From NCBI GenBank assembly GCA_017502875.1, contig JAFVUF010000009.1, forward strand, positions 1-64,000: a stretch of 64,000 nt of DNA, written 5' to 3'. The position numbers were made by a program, and so were the translations under genes. Below the pieces are notes generated by a model, which worked only from the letters and a program-made list of their open reading frames with translations, was not told the DNA's origin and ran no database searches. This DNA is from Clostridia bacterium. Its GTDB lineage: Bacteria > Bacillota > Clostridia > Oscillospirales > CAG-272. Below, one piece after another: positions 30,592 to 40,476 of the stretch (its first letter is position 1; each line of letters starts with the position of its first letter).

Positions 30592-32310
30592 ATGATACCG
30601 GATAACGTGATTGAAGAAATAAAGGTAAGAAACGATATAGCTGACGTTATCGGAACGTACGTAACGCTAAAGAGGGCGGGCTCGAATATGAACGGACTTT
30701 GCCCGTTCCATAATGAAAAAACGCCGTCGTTTACCGTATTTAACGGTACACAAAGCTTTTACTGCTTCGGCTGCGGCGCCGCGGGAGACGTCGTTACCTT
30801 TATACGAAAGATAGAAAATCTTGACTACGTCGAGGCGCTCAGATTTCTCGCCAAGCGAAGCGGAGTTAATATTCCGGAGGAGGAGCAGAGTGGAGGCGTC
30901 CGTCGCACCCGTATCTACGAAATGAACAAGGCGGCGGCGAGATTTTTCAGAAGTCAGCTTCTCTCCTCAAGCGAGGCCAAGGAGTATATAGTCAAGCGAG
31001 GGCTTGATAAGAGGACGGTGGACCGCTTCGGCCTCGGATATTCGGGAACAAGGGGCTTTGAGCTGATAAATCATCTTAAAGAGCTCGGTTATACCGAGGA
31101 CGAAATGGTGGTAGCTAAGCTCGCCGGAAAGGGAGAGAGAGGATACTATCCGTTTTTCAGAAACCGCGTAATGTTCCCGATAATCGACACCGCGGGCGCG
31201 ATACTCGGCTTTGGCGGACGTGTAATGGATAACTCGCTTCCGAAATATCTCAACACCCCCGATACCCCCGCGTTTAACAAAGGACGTAACCTTTTCGCTT
31301 TGAACTACGCCAAGGATAACTGCAAGGAATGTCTTATTCTTTGCGAAGGATATATGGACGTTATAGCAATGCACGCGGCGGGCTTTACCAACGCCGTGGC
31401 GACACTCGGAACGGCTCTTACGCAGGAGCAGGCGAGGCTTATCAAGCGTTACACAAGTAAGGTCATACTGTCCTACGACGGAGACCGCGCGGGAAAGGCA
31501 GCTACCGACAGGGCGTCAAAAATACTTACCGAGGTCGGAATAGACGTCAGGATACTTCAGGTCAGCGGAGCAAAGGACCCCGATGAGTATATCAAAGCAT
31601 ACGGCGCGGACGCCTTCGCGAGACTTATCAAAGGCAGCGAAACTAAATTTGATTTTGTGCTGAAGGGCGTGCTGGCCAAATACGACGTAGCTACCGATGA
31701 CGGAAAGATAAAGGCGTCGAAGGAGCTTTGCTCCGAGATAGCCACAGTGGACTCGGCGGTGGAGCGCGAGCTGTATATACACAAGACCTCGAAGGAGCTT
31801 GGTATCTCCAGGGAAAGCGTTGAAGGAGACGTAAAAAAGGCGCTCAGGCTCAAAAACAGGGAGCGCGCGGGCGCGTTTGAAAAGAAGCTTCAAAACAAGG
31901 CGCTTGGTATCGGAGATAAAATAAACCCCGAGCATTCGGCAAATCCAAAGGCTGTAGCCGCTGAGGAGGCGATACTCGGAATAATGATGCTTTATCCCGA
32001 AAGGACGGCGGAGATAGCCGAGGGCAAGACCGAGCTTAGCGAGGACGACTTCGTTACTGGCTTTAACAAAAGGGTGTTTTCGGCGCTTATAAAGCTGTAT
32101 AGCGAGGGGAAACGCGACGTCGGCGCTCTCGGAGCGGAGTTCACTCAGGAGGAGATGAACCGTGTATACGAGATACAGGTGAAGCGCAATGGGCTTGATT
32201 CACAGTCTGAAACGGTGTTAAAGGACAATCTGTATGCGCTCAAAAACGCCAAGGCGGCGCTTGAAACCGACATAGATAAAATAATAAAAGCAAAGCTTAT
32301 GGGAAGCTGA
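30592..32310 (+). CDS. dnaG: DNA primase
   Basis: Makes RNA primers for replication. The 572-residue product has the CHC2 zinc finger (C37, H40, C58, C61), the catalytic core, the Toprim motifs EGYMDVIA and LSYDGDRAG, and a C-terminal helicase-binding domain. GAAAGGAG precedes the ATG. It lies 52 bases before rpoD, the classic primase-sigma pairing, although rpsU is not adjacent. Confidence 0.97.
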   Translation: MIPDNVIEEIKVRNDIADVIGTYVTLKRAGSNMNGLCPFHNEKTPSFTVFNGTQSFYCFGCGAAGDVVTFIRKIENLDYVEALRFLAKRSGVNIPEEEQSGGVRRTRIYEMNKAAARFFRSQLLSSSEAKEYIVKRGLDKRTVDRFGLGYSGTRGFELINHLKELGYTEDEMVVAKLAGKGERGYYPFFRNRVMFPIIDTAGAILGFGGRVMDNSLPKYLNTPDTPAFNKGRNLFALNYAKDNCKECLILCEGYMDVIAMHAAGFTNAVATLGTALTQEQARLIKRYTSKVILSYDGDRAGKAATDRASKILTEVGIDVRILQVSGAKDPDEYIKAYGADAFARLIKGSETKFDFVLKGVLAKYDVATDDGKIKASKELCSEIATVDSAVERELYIHKTSKELGISRESVEGDVKKALRLKNRERAGAFEKKLQNKALGIGDKINPEHSANPKAVAAEEAILGIMMLYPERTAEIAEGKTELSEDDFVTGFNKRVFSALIKLYSEGKRDVGALGAEFTQEEMNRVYEIQVKRNGLDSQSETVLKDNLYALKNAKAALETDIDKIIKAKLMGS

Positions 32311-32362
32311 GCTGGTAAATAAAAAATAAACGGCTTAAAATGCTGATGAAAGGGAATAAAAA

Positions 32363-33448
32363 ATGAGTGAGAAGAAGTTTGACGTTCAGGAGCTTATCGA
32401 AAAAGGAAAGGCAAAGGGAAAGCTGTCTCAGCATGAGATATTTGAGGCTATTGAGGACGAGATAGATATAGACCAGCTTGAAAAAATCTACGAGACTCTT
32501 GAAAATAACGGAGTTACCGTTACGGGTTACATGGACGGTGATGATTTAGAGATTGAAAACGACCTCGACCAGTTCGAGTCAGCTGAGGGAATGGAGCATG
32601 CGCTCAGCGGCATTGGAGTTGTCGTTGATGACCCTGTAAGAATGTATCTTAAAGAGATAGGACGCGTTCCGCTGCTTGATTCCGAGAAGGAGATAGAGTT
32701 GGCGCACAGAATGGCGGAAGGAGACAAGCTTGCTAAGCAGACGCTCGTCGAGGCAAACCTAAGACTTGTTGTCAGCATAGCTAAAAGATACGTGGGTAAG
32801 GGTATGTTCTTCCTTGATCTTATTCAGGAAGGAAACCTTGGACTCATTAAGGCGGTGGATAAGTTCGATTATCAGAGAGGACATAAATTTTCCACTTACG
32901 CTACGTGGTGGATACGTCAGGCTATTACTCGCGCGATAGCTGATCAGGCGAGGACCATCAGAATACCCGTTCATATGGTAGAGACCATTCATAAGGTGTC
33001 GAGAGTTACGAGACAGCTTCTCCAGGAGAACGGTAGAGAGCCTACCGCCGAGGAGATTGCAAAGGAGCTCAATATGTCCGCGGATAAGGTAAGAGAGATT
33101 ATGAAGGTCGCTCAGGATCCCGTGTCGCTTGAAACTCCTATCGGCGAGGAGGAGGACAGCCATCTCGGAGACTTTATTCCCGACGAGGATTCTCCCGCGC
33201 CGGCAGAGGCGGCATCGCAGGCTATGCTCCGCGAGCAGCTTATCGAGGTGCTACGTACGCTCACTCCCAGAGAGGAGCAGGTGCTTACGCTCCGTTTCGG
33301 TCTTGAGGACGGCAGACCGAGAACTCTTGAGGAGGTTGGACGTGTATTCAATATCACCAGAGAACGTATACGTCAGATAGAAGCGAAGGCGCTTCGTAAG
33401 CTCCGTCATCCCAGCCGTTCTAAGCGACTCAAGGATTATCTTGATTAA
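32363..33448 (+). CDS. rpoD: Primary sigma factor (sigma-A)
   Basis: Housekeeping sigma factor of RNA polymerase. The 361-residue product has a short region 1.1 (residues ~5-60), then regions 1.2 and 2 with [19 protein letters not shown] and the -10-binding [17 protein letters not shown]. Region 3 and region 4 follow, with the -35 helix-turn-helix [19 protein letters not shown]. Length matches Bacillus SigA (371). Many promoters in this window carry its exact consensus. Confidence 0.98.
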   Translation: MSEKKFDVQELIEKGKAKGKLSQHEIFEAIEDEIDIDQLEKIYETLENNGVTVTGYMDGDDLEIENDLDQFESAEGMEHALSGIGVVVDDPVRMYLKEIGRVPLLDSEKEIELAHRMAEGDKLAKQTLVEANLRLVVSIAKRYVGKGMFFLDLIQEGNLGLIKAVDKFDYQRGHKFSTYATWWIRQAITRAIADQARTIRIPVHMVETIHKVSRVTRQLLQENGREPTAEEIAKELNMSADKVREIMKVAQDPVSLETPIGEEEDSHLGDFIPDEDSPAPAEAASQAMLREQLIEVLRTLTPREEQVLTLRFGLEDGRPRTLEEVGRVFNITRERIRQIEAKALRKLRHPSRSKRLKDYLD

Positions 33449-33548
33449 AATCGGGAAAAGGAACAAATATTGCGCGTTGATTTTGTGTACTTATATATAA
33501 TAATAGTTTAAATGCACAAAATAAGCGCTTTAATATCGGTACATATTT

Positions 33549-33570
33549 ACAAAATCGAATTTTGTTTTTT
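33549..33570 (+). terminator. Short terminator after rpoD
   Basis: ACAAAAT/ATTTTGT around CGA, then six T. The stem is AT-rich, so it may be leaky. Confidence 0.55.
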
Positions 33571-33624
33571 CGGTGAGTTAACATATTATATAAAGTGAAT
33601 TTGCAAATATTTAGAAAAAATCAC

Positions 33625-33653
33625 TTGACACTGAAGGATAAATGTTGTAAAAT
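33625..33653 (+). promoter_or_regulatory. Promoter of the lipoprotein gene
   Basis: TTGACA (33625-33630), 17 bases, TAAAAT (33648-33653), 49 bases before the start codon. Confidence 0.85.
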
Positions 33654-33702
33654 AGTATCACGTATGTTTTAGTACCCGAAAAATTCAGGAGGAAATTTTT
33701 GC

Positions 33703-35418
33703 ATGAAAATGAGATTGCTCTCGCTTTTTATGTGCGTGCTGATGATTGCTTCGGCTTTTGTTTTTGCATCGTGCGGCGAGGATGAGAACATTAATACGCT
33801 AGGTGGAGAGTCTGATAAAACAACCGTTTCCAATCAGACTCCTATGACCATATCAATTTACAGTGTCAGAGGAAAGGGAACTACCGACGAGGCGGTAGAG
33901 CTTGTTGAGGAAGCGCTGACAAGAATAGCGCTGAGACGCTACAACACCACAATAGACCTTGTTCTTATAGATGAGGCTGAGTATTGCTCACAGATGTTCG
34001 CTAAGATCAGAATGTCGGTTAACTCATACAATACGGAACGTATGGGTAGTAAGTCTCTTGACGCTGCCGAAAAAGAAGCGATAAAGAAGTCCAACGTTGA
34101 CTATCAATACCTAACACCGGACAATGAAAAGATCGACTATCACATAAAGCAGGCTACCAATCTTAATTCAGACGTGCTTGACGGTGAGCTCGACATCTTC
34201 CTTGTATATACTCCCGAGGCAGGCATCGAGTCTATGTACACCAGCAACGCGCCCGCGTCGAGAAAGATATACAGCATGTTCGATATTCTCTACAATGAGC
34301 AGGCGCTTGCTCCGCTGGGTACTTATCTTAACGGCGAATATTCCGCGGTAAAGTCGGTAATTTACTCGCATGCTCTTGAGTACGTTACCAGACCCGGCTA
34401 TCCAACCTCCGGAACGCAGGATAAGCAGGCAAAGAATATCTTCGGTATTCCTAACAACTATATCTACGGTAATTACGAGTACGCAATTTTTGATACTACA
34501 TACGTGAACAATCTGTTCGGCGGAGCAGATAAGAGCGCGTATGCGGACGCATACGGAGTTTACGCTGAGTACGTGAGCGCGTACAATTCATATCTTAACA
34601 GCTACGAGAATTATTTGAAGCAGTACCGCGCGGCAGAAGATGCCACCAAGCATCCGTGGGAGCCTGTTGCCCCCTATGCTATGGTAGATGAGTACGGCGA
34701 AAAATACACTGAGCTGAAAGCTGAATACGACGCGATAATGCAGGGTCTTGTTGGCGAGACCACGTTGTATGCCGCTTCTGTTGAAACTGCTCCCGAGGCT
34801 CCTACCGGAATGTTCGCGGAGCTTGTAAAAGAGCTTGCCGCCAAGAAGGGACAGGAAGGCTTTGAGTACGATAAAATAGTTGAGTATTTCCCCGATGAAG
34901 GCGCGTATGAAGCGTATCTTAAATCTAACGAAACCTTTGCTATCGGAATAGCCAAGGGCAATAAGTCAATAGAGACTTTATTTGCGCAGCATGAGCATCT
35001 TGATACTTATATCGCTAAAAAGAACAACGTAGCCTATCCTATCGGAACACCGGCTGAGGATCTTGATGCTTACTGCGAATCTATGTTTTGTATAGGAACG
35101 CCCACTATGGCAAACAACGGGGCGCGCGCGAAGAGATGCATGCAGATAATGGATCTTCTCAACAACAATAAGGAATTCCGTAATGTATTCCAGTACGGCG
35201 TAGAGGGAACTCACTTCACTCAGTACAGCGAAGAGGTTATTCCGCTTGAAAGCCCTAAGGCAGAGTCTAAGTATTTTATGGATATGAGATACACCGGAAA
35301 TATGTTCATTCTTTATACTTCATCTGATATGGATGAAGCAACGAAGCTTATGTCTAAGAGCAATTGGCAGCTTGCTAAGGATCAGAACGTTGATTTAGCC
35401 GGTTATCGTATATCATAA
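33703..35418 (+). CDS. Extracellular solute-binding lipoprotein, type unknown
   Basis: 571-residue protein with a lipoprotein signal peptide (basic start, hydrophobic 5-20, lipobox-like FASC with Cys24), so anchored outside the membrane. The mature part resembles large ABC-transporter binding proteins, with a Tyr/Ala-rich helical insert around residues 280-320. The ligand cannot be told. GGAGGAA precedes the ATG. It has its own promoter and terminator and no permease or ATPase beside it, so it either works with distant components or has another role. Codon use (more GTT/GAT, fewer dCG pairs) looks slightly different from its neighbours. Confidence 0.82.
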   Translation: MKMRLLSLFMCVLMIASAFVFASCGEDENINTLGGESDKTTVSNQTPMTISIYSVRGKGTTDEAVELVEEALTRIALRRYNTTIDLVLIDEAEYCSQMFAKIRMSVNSYNTERMGSKSLDAAEKEAIKKSNVDYQYLTPDNEKIDYHIKQATNLNSDVLDGELDIFLVYTPEAGIESMYTSNAPASRKIYSMFDILYNEQALAPLGTYLNGEYSAVKSVIYSHALEYVTRPGYPTSGTQDKQAKNIFGIPNNYIYGNYEYAIFDTTYVNNLFGGADKSAYADAYGVYAEYVSAYNSYLNSYENYLKQYRAAEDATKHPWEPVAPYAMVDEYGEKYTELKAEYDAIMQGLVGETTLYAASVETAPEAPTGMFAELVKELAAKKGQEGFEYDKIVEYFPDEGAYEAYLKSNETFAIGIAKGNKSIETLFAQHEHLDTYIAKKNNVAYPIGTPAEDLDAYCESMFCIGTPTMANNGARAKRCMQIMDLLNNNKEFRNVFQYGVEGTHFTQYSEEVIPLESPKAESKYFMDMRYTGNMFILYTSSDMDEATKLMSKSNWQLAKDQNVDLAGYRIS

Positions 35419-35434
35419 CACTGTAATTTTGAAT

Positions 35435-35468
35435 AAATAAGGGAGTGCGGACGCATTCCCTTATTTTA
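35435..35468 (+). terminator. Terminator after the lipoprotein gene
   Basis: AATAAGGGA pairs with TCCCTTATT with an inner TGCG/CGCA pairing, then T. Confidence 0.85.
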
Positions 35469-35538
35469 ATATTACAGTTTAATGAAGCAACTGCTGAAAA
35501 AATAAAAGAAACAAATTTGTAAAAAAATTAAAAATATA

Positions 35539-35567
35539 TTGACAAAAGAGAATCGATAGTGTATAAT
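35539..35567 (+). promoter_or_regulatory. Promoter of the yceD-rpmF run
   Basis: TTGACA (35539-35544), 17 bases, TATAAT (35562-35567); exact consensus. Confidence 0.92.
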
Positions 35568-35632
35568 GTAATCCGTAGCGCTGCGGGATAACTTTCGCAC
35601 GCTATGTAAATAACCAAGCGAGGAAATGCGTT

Positions 35633-36136
35633 ATGAATATAAACATTAAGTCCCTGCTCTGCGGAGAAAAAAGGGAAATAGAGTTTTCATATACCATTCC
35701 GCTTGATTATTCCGAAAACGGCTATACCGTTTCGGGAGACGCGCAGGTTGACGGTTCTGTCAAGGATATGGGTGGATATATGCAGCTCGCCTCCGAATGT
35801 AAGGCTCAGTACAAAACGCAGTGCGCAAGATGCTTAAAGGCGCTTGACGGCGTTTGTAGTGTCAGCTTTGTCAGGACGGTAGCGACTAAGCTTGAGTCGG
35901 AGGACGACGAGGAATATCTTCTTGTCGGAGAGGGCTCGGTAATAAATATCGACGAGGCGATATCGGAGGAGCTTCTCCTTTCGCTTCCGTTCAGAAGCCT
36001 ATGCAGAGAGGACTGTAAGGGCCTTTGTCCTAAATGCGGCTGTAACAAAAACGAGACGGAATGCTCGTGCGTTACGAAAGAGCTTGATCCGAGATGGGCG
36101 GCTCTCAAGGCGTTCAAGGCAAAGGACGGAGAATGA
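35633..36136 (+). CDS. YceD/DUF177-family protein
   Basis: 167-residue protein of the family usually found directly before rpmF and implicated in 23S rRNA accumulation. The N-terminal half is beta-rich. Cysteine pairs CARC, CREDCKGLCPKCGC and a late C form a likely zinc site. The LLSLPFRSLC stretch is family-typical. GAGGAA precedes the ATG. It is followed after 105 bases by rpmF, the expected neighbour. Confidence 0.92.
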   Translation: MNINIKSLLCGEKREIEFSYTIPLDYSENGYTVSGDAQVDGSVKDMGGYMQLASECKAQYKTQCARCLKALDGVCSVSFVRTVATKLESEDDEEYLLVGEGSVINIDEAISEELLLSLPFRSLCREDCKGLCPKCGCNKNETECSCVTKELDPRWAALKAFKAKDGE

Positions 36137-36241
36137 TTTTTTTGAAATGTTCGCCGAAAGCGGTGTTCATTATATAATGAGGTTTTCGCTGCCGATCTCG
36201 GCTGGCGAGAGAGGCATGAGTTTAACAGGAGGTGTAGTGAA

Positions 36242-36421
36242 ATGGCAGTACCGAAGAGAAAAACGTCTAAAGCAAGACGTGATAAGCGTCGTTCCAATGT
36301 GTGGAAGCTCGATATGCCCGGCATGGTTCAGTGCAAGTGCGGAGAGTACAATCTTTGCCACAGAGTTTGCAGAAAGTGCGGAGCATACAATGGTAAGGAG
36401 CTCATCAAGGTAGCTCAGTAA
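36242..36421 (+). CDS. rpmF: Large ribosomal subunit protein bL32
   Basis: Short 59-residue protein starting [18 protein letters not shown], the universal bL32 start. The zinc-binding form is shown by [25 protein letters not shown] lies 8 bases upstream of the ATG. It is positioned between yceD and the DUF512 gene, the usual Firmicutes context. Confidence 0.96.
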   Translation: MAVPKRKTSKARRDKRRSNVWKLDMPGMVQCKCGEYNLCHRVCRKCGAYNGKELIKVAQ

Positions 36422-36447
36422 TTCGCACGCGAAAGGAGTTATCCGCA

Positions 36448-37761
36448 GTGGTAACCGTGTATGGAATTGTTCCCGGCTCAGATGCTGATATAAAGGGCGT
36501 TAAGGTCGGGGACAAACTTCACACCGTAAACGGCAGCGAGATAAACGACGTCCTTGACTACCGTTTTTATTTGACGGATAGCAGGGTGAGCCTTACGCTC
36601 GAGCGTGACGGAGTGTTTTACGAAATCGAAATACTTAAGGAAATGTACGCCGATATCGGACTCGAGTTTGAAACTTATCTTATGGATAAAAAGCGCTCTT
36701 GTCGAAACCGGTGTATTTTCTGTTTTATCGACCAATTGCCAAAGGGCATGAGGGAAACGCTGTATTTTAAAGACGACGACAGCCGCCTTTCCTTTTTGCA
36801 TGGCAATTATATAACTCTTACTAATCTGACTGACAGCGACATTGACAGAATAATTAAAATGAGGATAAGCCCGATAAATATTTCTGTTCATACCATGAAT
36901 CCAACTCTGCGTGTGGAGATGATGAAGAACAAAAACGCGGGCAAGGCGCTTTCTTATCTTGAAAGACTTAAAGAAGCGGGAATTGAGCTTAATTTGCAGA
37001 TAGTTCTCTGTAAGGGAATAAACGACGGACGCGAGCTTGATTTAAGCATGAGGGAGATAGCAAAGCTATATCCTATGGCTTCGAGCGTCTCGGTAGTTCC
37101 CGCGGGACTTACCAAATACAGAGACGGTCTTTATCCTTTATCTCCTTATACTCCCTGTGAGTGCGCTGAGATAATAAAGCAGGTTACCGCCTTTGGCGAT
37201 GAGTGCCTAAGAAGGTACGGAACTAGGATTTTTTTCCTTGGCGACGAGTTTTATATCAAAAGCGGAACGCCTATTCCGAGCGAGGAGTTTTACGAGGGGT
37301 ATCCGCAGATAGAAAACGGTGTCGGAATGATAGCCTCTATGCAGGGTGAGTTTGACTGCGCGCTTGAGGGCTTAGAGGCGGCTGATACGAAAAAAAGAAG
37401 GATATCCGTCGCTACGGGCTACGCCGCCTTCGATTTTATAGAAGGTCTTGTAAGAAGGGCGGAGGAGTCAGCGCCCGGACTGAGCGTTAATGTCTATAAG
37501 ATAAAAAATAACTTTTTCGGTGAAAATATCACCGTTGCGGGACTGCTGACGGGCAAGGACGTGGTCGAGCAGCTTACTGACGCTGCCCGAAACGGAGAGC
37601 TGGGCGAAAAGCTTCTTCTGCCGAGAGTTATGCTCAGAAGCGAGGGAGACCTTACGCTTGACGGAATGACGCCGAGCGATATATCCAAGGCTCTGAACGT
37701 GGATATAGAATTCGCGGAGTCTGACGGACAGGCTTTTCTGGACGCGGTTTTTCAGGTTTAA
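36448..37761 (+). CDS. DUF512 family protein (PDZ plus radical-SAM-like cysteine motif)
   Basis: 437-residue protein of unknown role, conserved in Clostridia. The N-terminal PDZ-like domain (~1-65, with VPGSDADIKGVKVGDKL) is followed by a radical-SAM-type cluster motif, CRNRCIFCFIDQLPKGMRE, and a C-terminal DUF512 domain. The start is GTG at 36448, with AAAGGAG 10 bases upstream. It precedes der by 23 bases; the pairing with der is common and hints at ribosome assembly, but no activity is established here. Confidence 0.92.
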   Translation: MVTVYGIVPGSDADIKGVKVGDKLHTVNGSEINDVLDYRFYLTDSRVSLTLERDGVFYEIEILKEMYADIGLEFETYLMDKKRSCRNRCIFCFIDQLPKGMRETLYFKDDDSRLSFLHGNYITLTNLTDSDIDRIIKMRISPINISVHTMNPTLRVEMMKNKNAGKALSYLERLKEAGIELNLQIVLCKGINDGRELDLSMREIAKLYPMASSVSVVPAGLTKYRDGLYPLSPYTPCECAEIIKQVTAFGDECLRRYGTRIFFLGDEFYIKSGTPIPSEEFYEGYPQIENGVGMIASMQGEFDCALEGLEAADTKKRRISVATGYAAFDFIEGLVRRAEESAPGLSVNVYKIKNNFFGENITVAGLLTGKDVVEQLTDAARNGELGEKLLLPRVMLRSEGDLTLDGMTPSDISKALNVDIEFAESDGQAFLDAVFQV

Positions 37762-37784
37762 GTTACATTAAAGGAGGACGTTGT

Positions 37785-39113
37785 ATGAAGCCTATCGTTG
37801 CGATAGTGGGCCGACCTAACGTCGGCAAAAGCACACTTTTTAATAAAATAACGGGTAAACGCATATCGATAGTCGAGGACGTCCCCGGCGTTACCCGCGA
37901 CCGTATCTATTTCGACGCGAACTGGAACGGCAGAGATATGCTTCTCGTTGATACGGGAGGAATAGAGCCTAAAACGGGCGACGTAATCTTAAAGCATATG
38001 CGGCTTCAGGCGGAAATAGCTATCGCTACCGCCGATGTTATAATATTTATGTGCGATATCCGCGCGGGACTCACTGCCGACGACAGAGATATCGCCACTA
38101 TGCTGTTAAAATCGGGTAAGCCGGTTATTCCCTGTGTAAACAAGATAGACTCAGTTGGTATGCCGCCTCTTGAGTTTTATGAATTCTACGGACTTGGCTT
38201 TGCCGAGGACCCTATCCCGCTTTCCTCTGTTCACGGTACGGGTACGGGCGATATTCTTGACAGGGTGGTAAGCTATTTTCCGCCCGAAACAGAAGAGGAG
38301 GATACCTCTAATCCGATAGGCGTTGCGGTCATAGGTAAGCCAAACGCCGGTAAGTCCTCGCTTGTAAACAAAATACTTGGCGAGAACAGAATGATAGTTT
38401 CCGATATTGCGGGAACTACCCGAGACGCAATAGACAGCCGTGTGGAAAACTCGCATGGAGTATTCAATTTTATCGACACCGCGGGCATACGCCGTCAGAG
38501 CAAGGTCGATGATAAGATAGAGAAATACAGCGTTATGAGGGCGAAGCTGGCGGTTGAGAGAGCCGACGTGTGTATCGTTATGATAGACGCTGAGCAGGGT
38601 ATTACCGAGCAGGACGAGCGCGTAGCTGGTCTGGCTCACGAGGCAGGTAAGGCGGTAATAGTTTGCGTAAACAAGTGGGACCTTATCGAAAAGGATAACA
38701 GTACCGTAAAGGAGTTTACGGATAAGATAAGAACAGCGCTTTCGTATATGAGCTACGCCTCTCTTATGTTTATTTCGGCAAAAACAGGACTGCGCGTTGA
38801 CAAGCTCTTTGACGAGATAATAGCTGTATACGAGGAGTCGAAAAAGCGTATCACGACGGGAATTTTAAACGACCTTCTGAGCGATGCGGTAACGAGAGTT
38901 CAGCCACCCTCGGATAAGGGCAGACGTCTTAAAATCTACTATATGACGCAAAATTCCGTTCAGCCGCCGACATTTGTTATCTTCTGTAACGATTCAAGAC
39001 TTTTCCATTTTTCGTACCAGAGATATATCGAAAACTGTCTGCGTGATGTTTTTGGCTTCAAGGGTACGCCCATAAAGCTAATAATTCGTGAAAGAGGAGA
39101 TTCACCCAACTGA
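37785..39113 (+). CDS. der: Ribosome assembly GTPase Der (EngA)
   Basis: Tandem-G-domain GTPase needed for 50S subunit maturation. The 442-residue product has the first G1 GRPNVGKSTLFN, the second G1 GKPNAGKSSLVN, two NKxD motifs (NKID, NKWD) and a C-terminal KH-like domain (~350-442). AAAGGAGG precedes the ATG. It lies between the DUF512 gene and plsY. Confidence 0.97.
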   Translation: MKPIVAIVGRPNVGKSTLFNKITGKRISIVEDVPGVTRDRIYFDANWNGRDMLLVDTGGIEPKTGDVILKHMRLQAEIAIATADVIIFMCDIRAGLTADDRDIATMLLKSGKPVIPCVNKIDSVGMPPLEFYEFYGLGFAEDPIPLSSVHGTGTGDILDRVVSYFPPETEEEDTSNPIGVAVIGKPNAGKSSLVNKILGENRMIVSDIAGTTRDAIDSRVENSHGVFNFIDTAGIRRQSKVDDKIEKYSVMRAKLAVERADVCIVMIDAEQGITEQDERVAGLAHEAGKAVIVCVNKWDLIEKDNSTVKEFTDKIRTALSYMSYASLMFISAKTGLRVDKLFDEIIAVYEESKKRITTGILNDLLSDAVTRVQPPSDKGRRLKIYYMTQNSVQPPTFVIFCNDSRLFHFSYQRYIENCLRDVFGFKGTPIKLIIRERGDSPN

Positions 39114-39135
39114 TTTCGGTTGATGATAAAAGCTT

Positions 39136-39954
39136 ATGTTCAGATTTTTCTTTACACCGCAGGCGTGGGTGTACGGCTTAATCATCGCTCCCGAAAGCTA
39201 TAAATCGTGGAGCGTGGAACTTACGTTCACTCTTATAGGCTGTATTTTAGCCATAGCCGCCGTCGCGTATTTTCTCGGCTCTGTAAACTCGGCTATAATT
39301 CTTACAAGAATAGTGTACGGAGAGGATATCCGTAAAAAAGGAAGCGGAAATCCCGGTATGACTAACGTTATGCGAAGCTACGGCTGGCTGCCCGCGCTTA
39401 TAACGCTTGTAGGTGATATGCTCAAATGTATGCTGAGTATGATGCTTGGTACTGTGCTCTGGGGACTCAACGGAGCTTACGTTGCGGGACTTTTCTGCAT
39501 TGTGGGCCACGTCGCTCCCGCTATTTACAGGTTTAAGGGCGGTAAGGGAGTTGCGGCGAGCTTTATGTTTATCCTGTATATCGACGTGCTTGCGTTCGTC
39601 GTGGTAGGACTGCTTTTCATACTTCTTGTTTGGGCAACGAGGTATCTTTCTCTCGGCTCTGTCATTTGCGCTATGGTCATGCCGCTTATGCTGAATAAAT
39701 TCGATTTATACGGTAATCTTGAATTTATAAGACTCGTTATCGCTATCCTCATAGGCGCTTTGGTGGTATATAAGCACAGGCTTAATATCAAGCGGATAAT
39801 GGATAAAACCGAGAGCAAATTTACGTTTAAGCGAACCGTCAAAAAGACCGAGCTTGATGAGGAGCAGGTTGAGGACGCGCCCGCGGAGCTCACCGAGGAG
39901 GAGCTTAAACGCAAGGAAATTAACAGAAAAAAGTCCGCAAAAAAGAAAAATTAA
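39136..39954 (+). CDS. plsY: Glycerol-3-phosphate acyltransferase PlsY
   Basis: Membrane enzyme that transfers an acyl group from acyl-phosphate to glycerol 3-phosphate, the first step in phospholipid synthesis. Three catalytic motifs are visible: LGSVNSAIILTR, KKGSGNPGMTNVMR and GHVAPAIYRFKGGKGVA. There are five helices. At 272 residues it is ~60 longer than usual because of an N-terminal segment and a charged C-terminal tail rich in Lys and Glu. I see no strong ribosome site; translation may depend on der, which ends 22 bases upstream. Confidence 0.94.
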   Translation: MFRFFFTPQAWVYGLIIAPESYKSWSVELTFTLIGCILAIAAVAYFLGSVNSAIILTRIVYGEDIRKKGSGNPGMTNVMRSYGWLPALITLVGDMLKCMLSMMLGTVLWGLNGAYVAGLFCIVGHVAPAIYRFKGGKGVAASFMFILYIDVLAFVVVGLLFILLVWATRYLSLGSVICAMVMPLMLNKFDLYGNLEFIRLVIAILIGALVVYKHRLNIKRIMDKTESKFTFKRTVKKTELDEEQVEDAPAELTEEELKRKEINRKKSAKKKN

Positions 39955-39972
39955 AAAAAATTAAAAATACTA

Positions 39973-40001
39973 TTGCAATTTCAAAACGTTTGTGCTATAA
40001 T
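39973..40001 (+). promoter_or_regulatory. Promoter of rpmB
   Basis: TTGCAA (39973-39978), 17 bases, TATAAT (39996-40001). Confidence 0.85.
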
Positions 40002-40099
40002 AGTAACGATAATATCTGATGCAAAGGTTCGTATGGCGGAAAATGCTCAGCGGAGCTTGATGTATCATATGAACTTGATTTTTGGAGGAGGAAGATAAG

Positions 40100-40288
40100 A
40101 TGGCAAAGTGTCAGTACTGTGAGAAGGCGCTTGTTTTCGGAAACAACGTATCTCACTCTAACAGAAAGACCAGCAGAACGTGGAAGCCTAACATCAGAAG
40201 GGTTAAGGCTGTTGTAGACGGTTCTCATAAGACCGTTTATGTTTGCGCTCGCTGCATGCGCTCCGGTAAGGTTGAGAGAGCAGTCTAA
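40100..40288 (+). CDS. rpmB: Large ribosomal subunit protein bL28
   Basis: 62-residue ribosomal protein. The start MAKCQYCEKALVFGNNVSHS and the middle RTWKPNIRRV are family signatures; two Cys pairs (CQYC and CARC) mark the zinc form. ATG 40100 is chosen because GGAGGAGG lies directly upstream. It stands alone, with its own promoter and terminator. Confidence 0.97.
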   Translation: MAKCQYCEKALVFGNNVSHSNRKTSRTWKPNIRRVKAVVDGSHKTVYVCARCMRSGKVERAV

Positions 40289-40308
40289 TTGAAAACATAA
40301 GAAAAATA

Positions 40309-40340
40309 AGCCTATACGGTTTCCGTATAGGCTATTTTCT
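40309..40340 (+). terminator. Terminator after rpmB
   Basis: AGCCTATACGG pairs with CCGTATAGGCT around TTT, followed by ATTTTCTT. Confidence 0.9.
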
Positions 40341-40392
40341 TGCTTAAAATAAGCTATTTTATTAAAAAAATGAAAATTTACATAGGTATAAC

Positions 40393-40421
40393 TTGTATTT
40401 ATAGCGTCGGTGTGATATAAT
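40393..40421 (+). promoter_or_regulatory. Promoter of the LysR gene
   Basis: TTGTAT (40393-40398), 17 bases, TATAAT (40416-40421). Confidence 0.75.
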
Positions 40422-40476
40422 TTAAAATGATAAAAACAGGAAAAATATAACAAATATTTATACGGAGAAAAAAGAA

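Noticed and set aside
33703..35418. Complete sugar ABC transporter locus
   Set aside because: Only the binding-protein-like gene is present; neighbours are rpoD and yceD.
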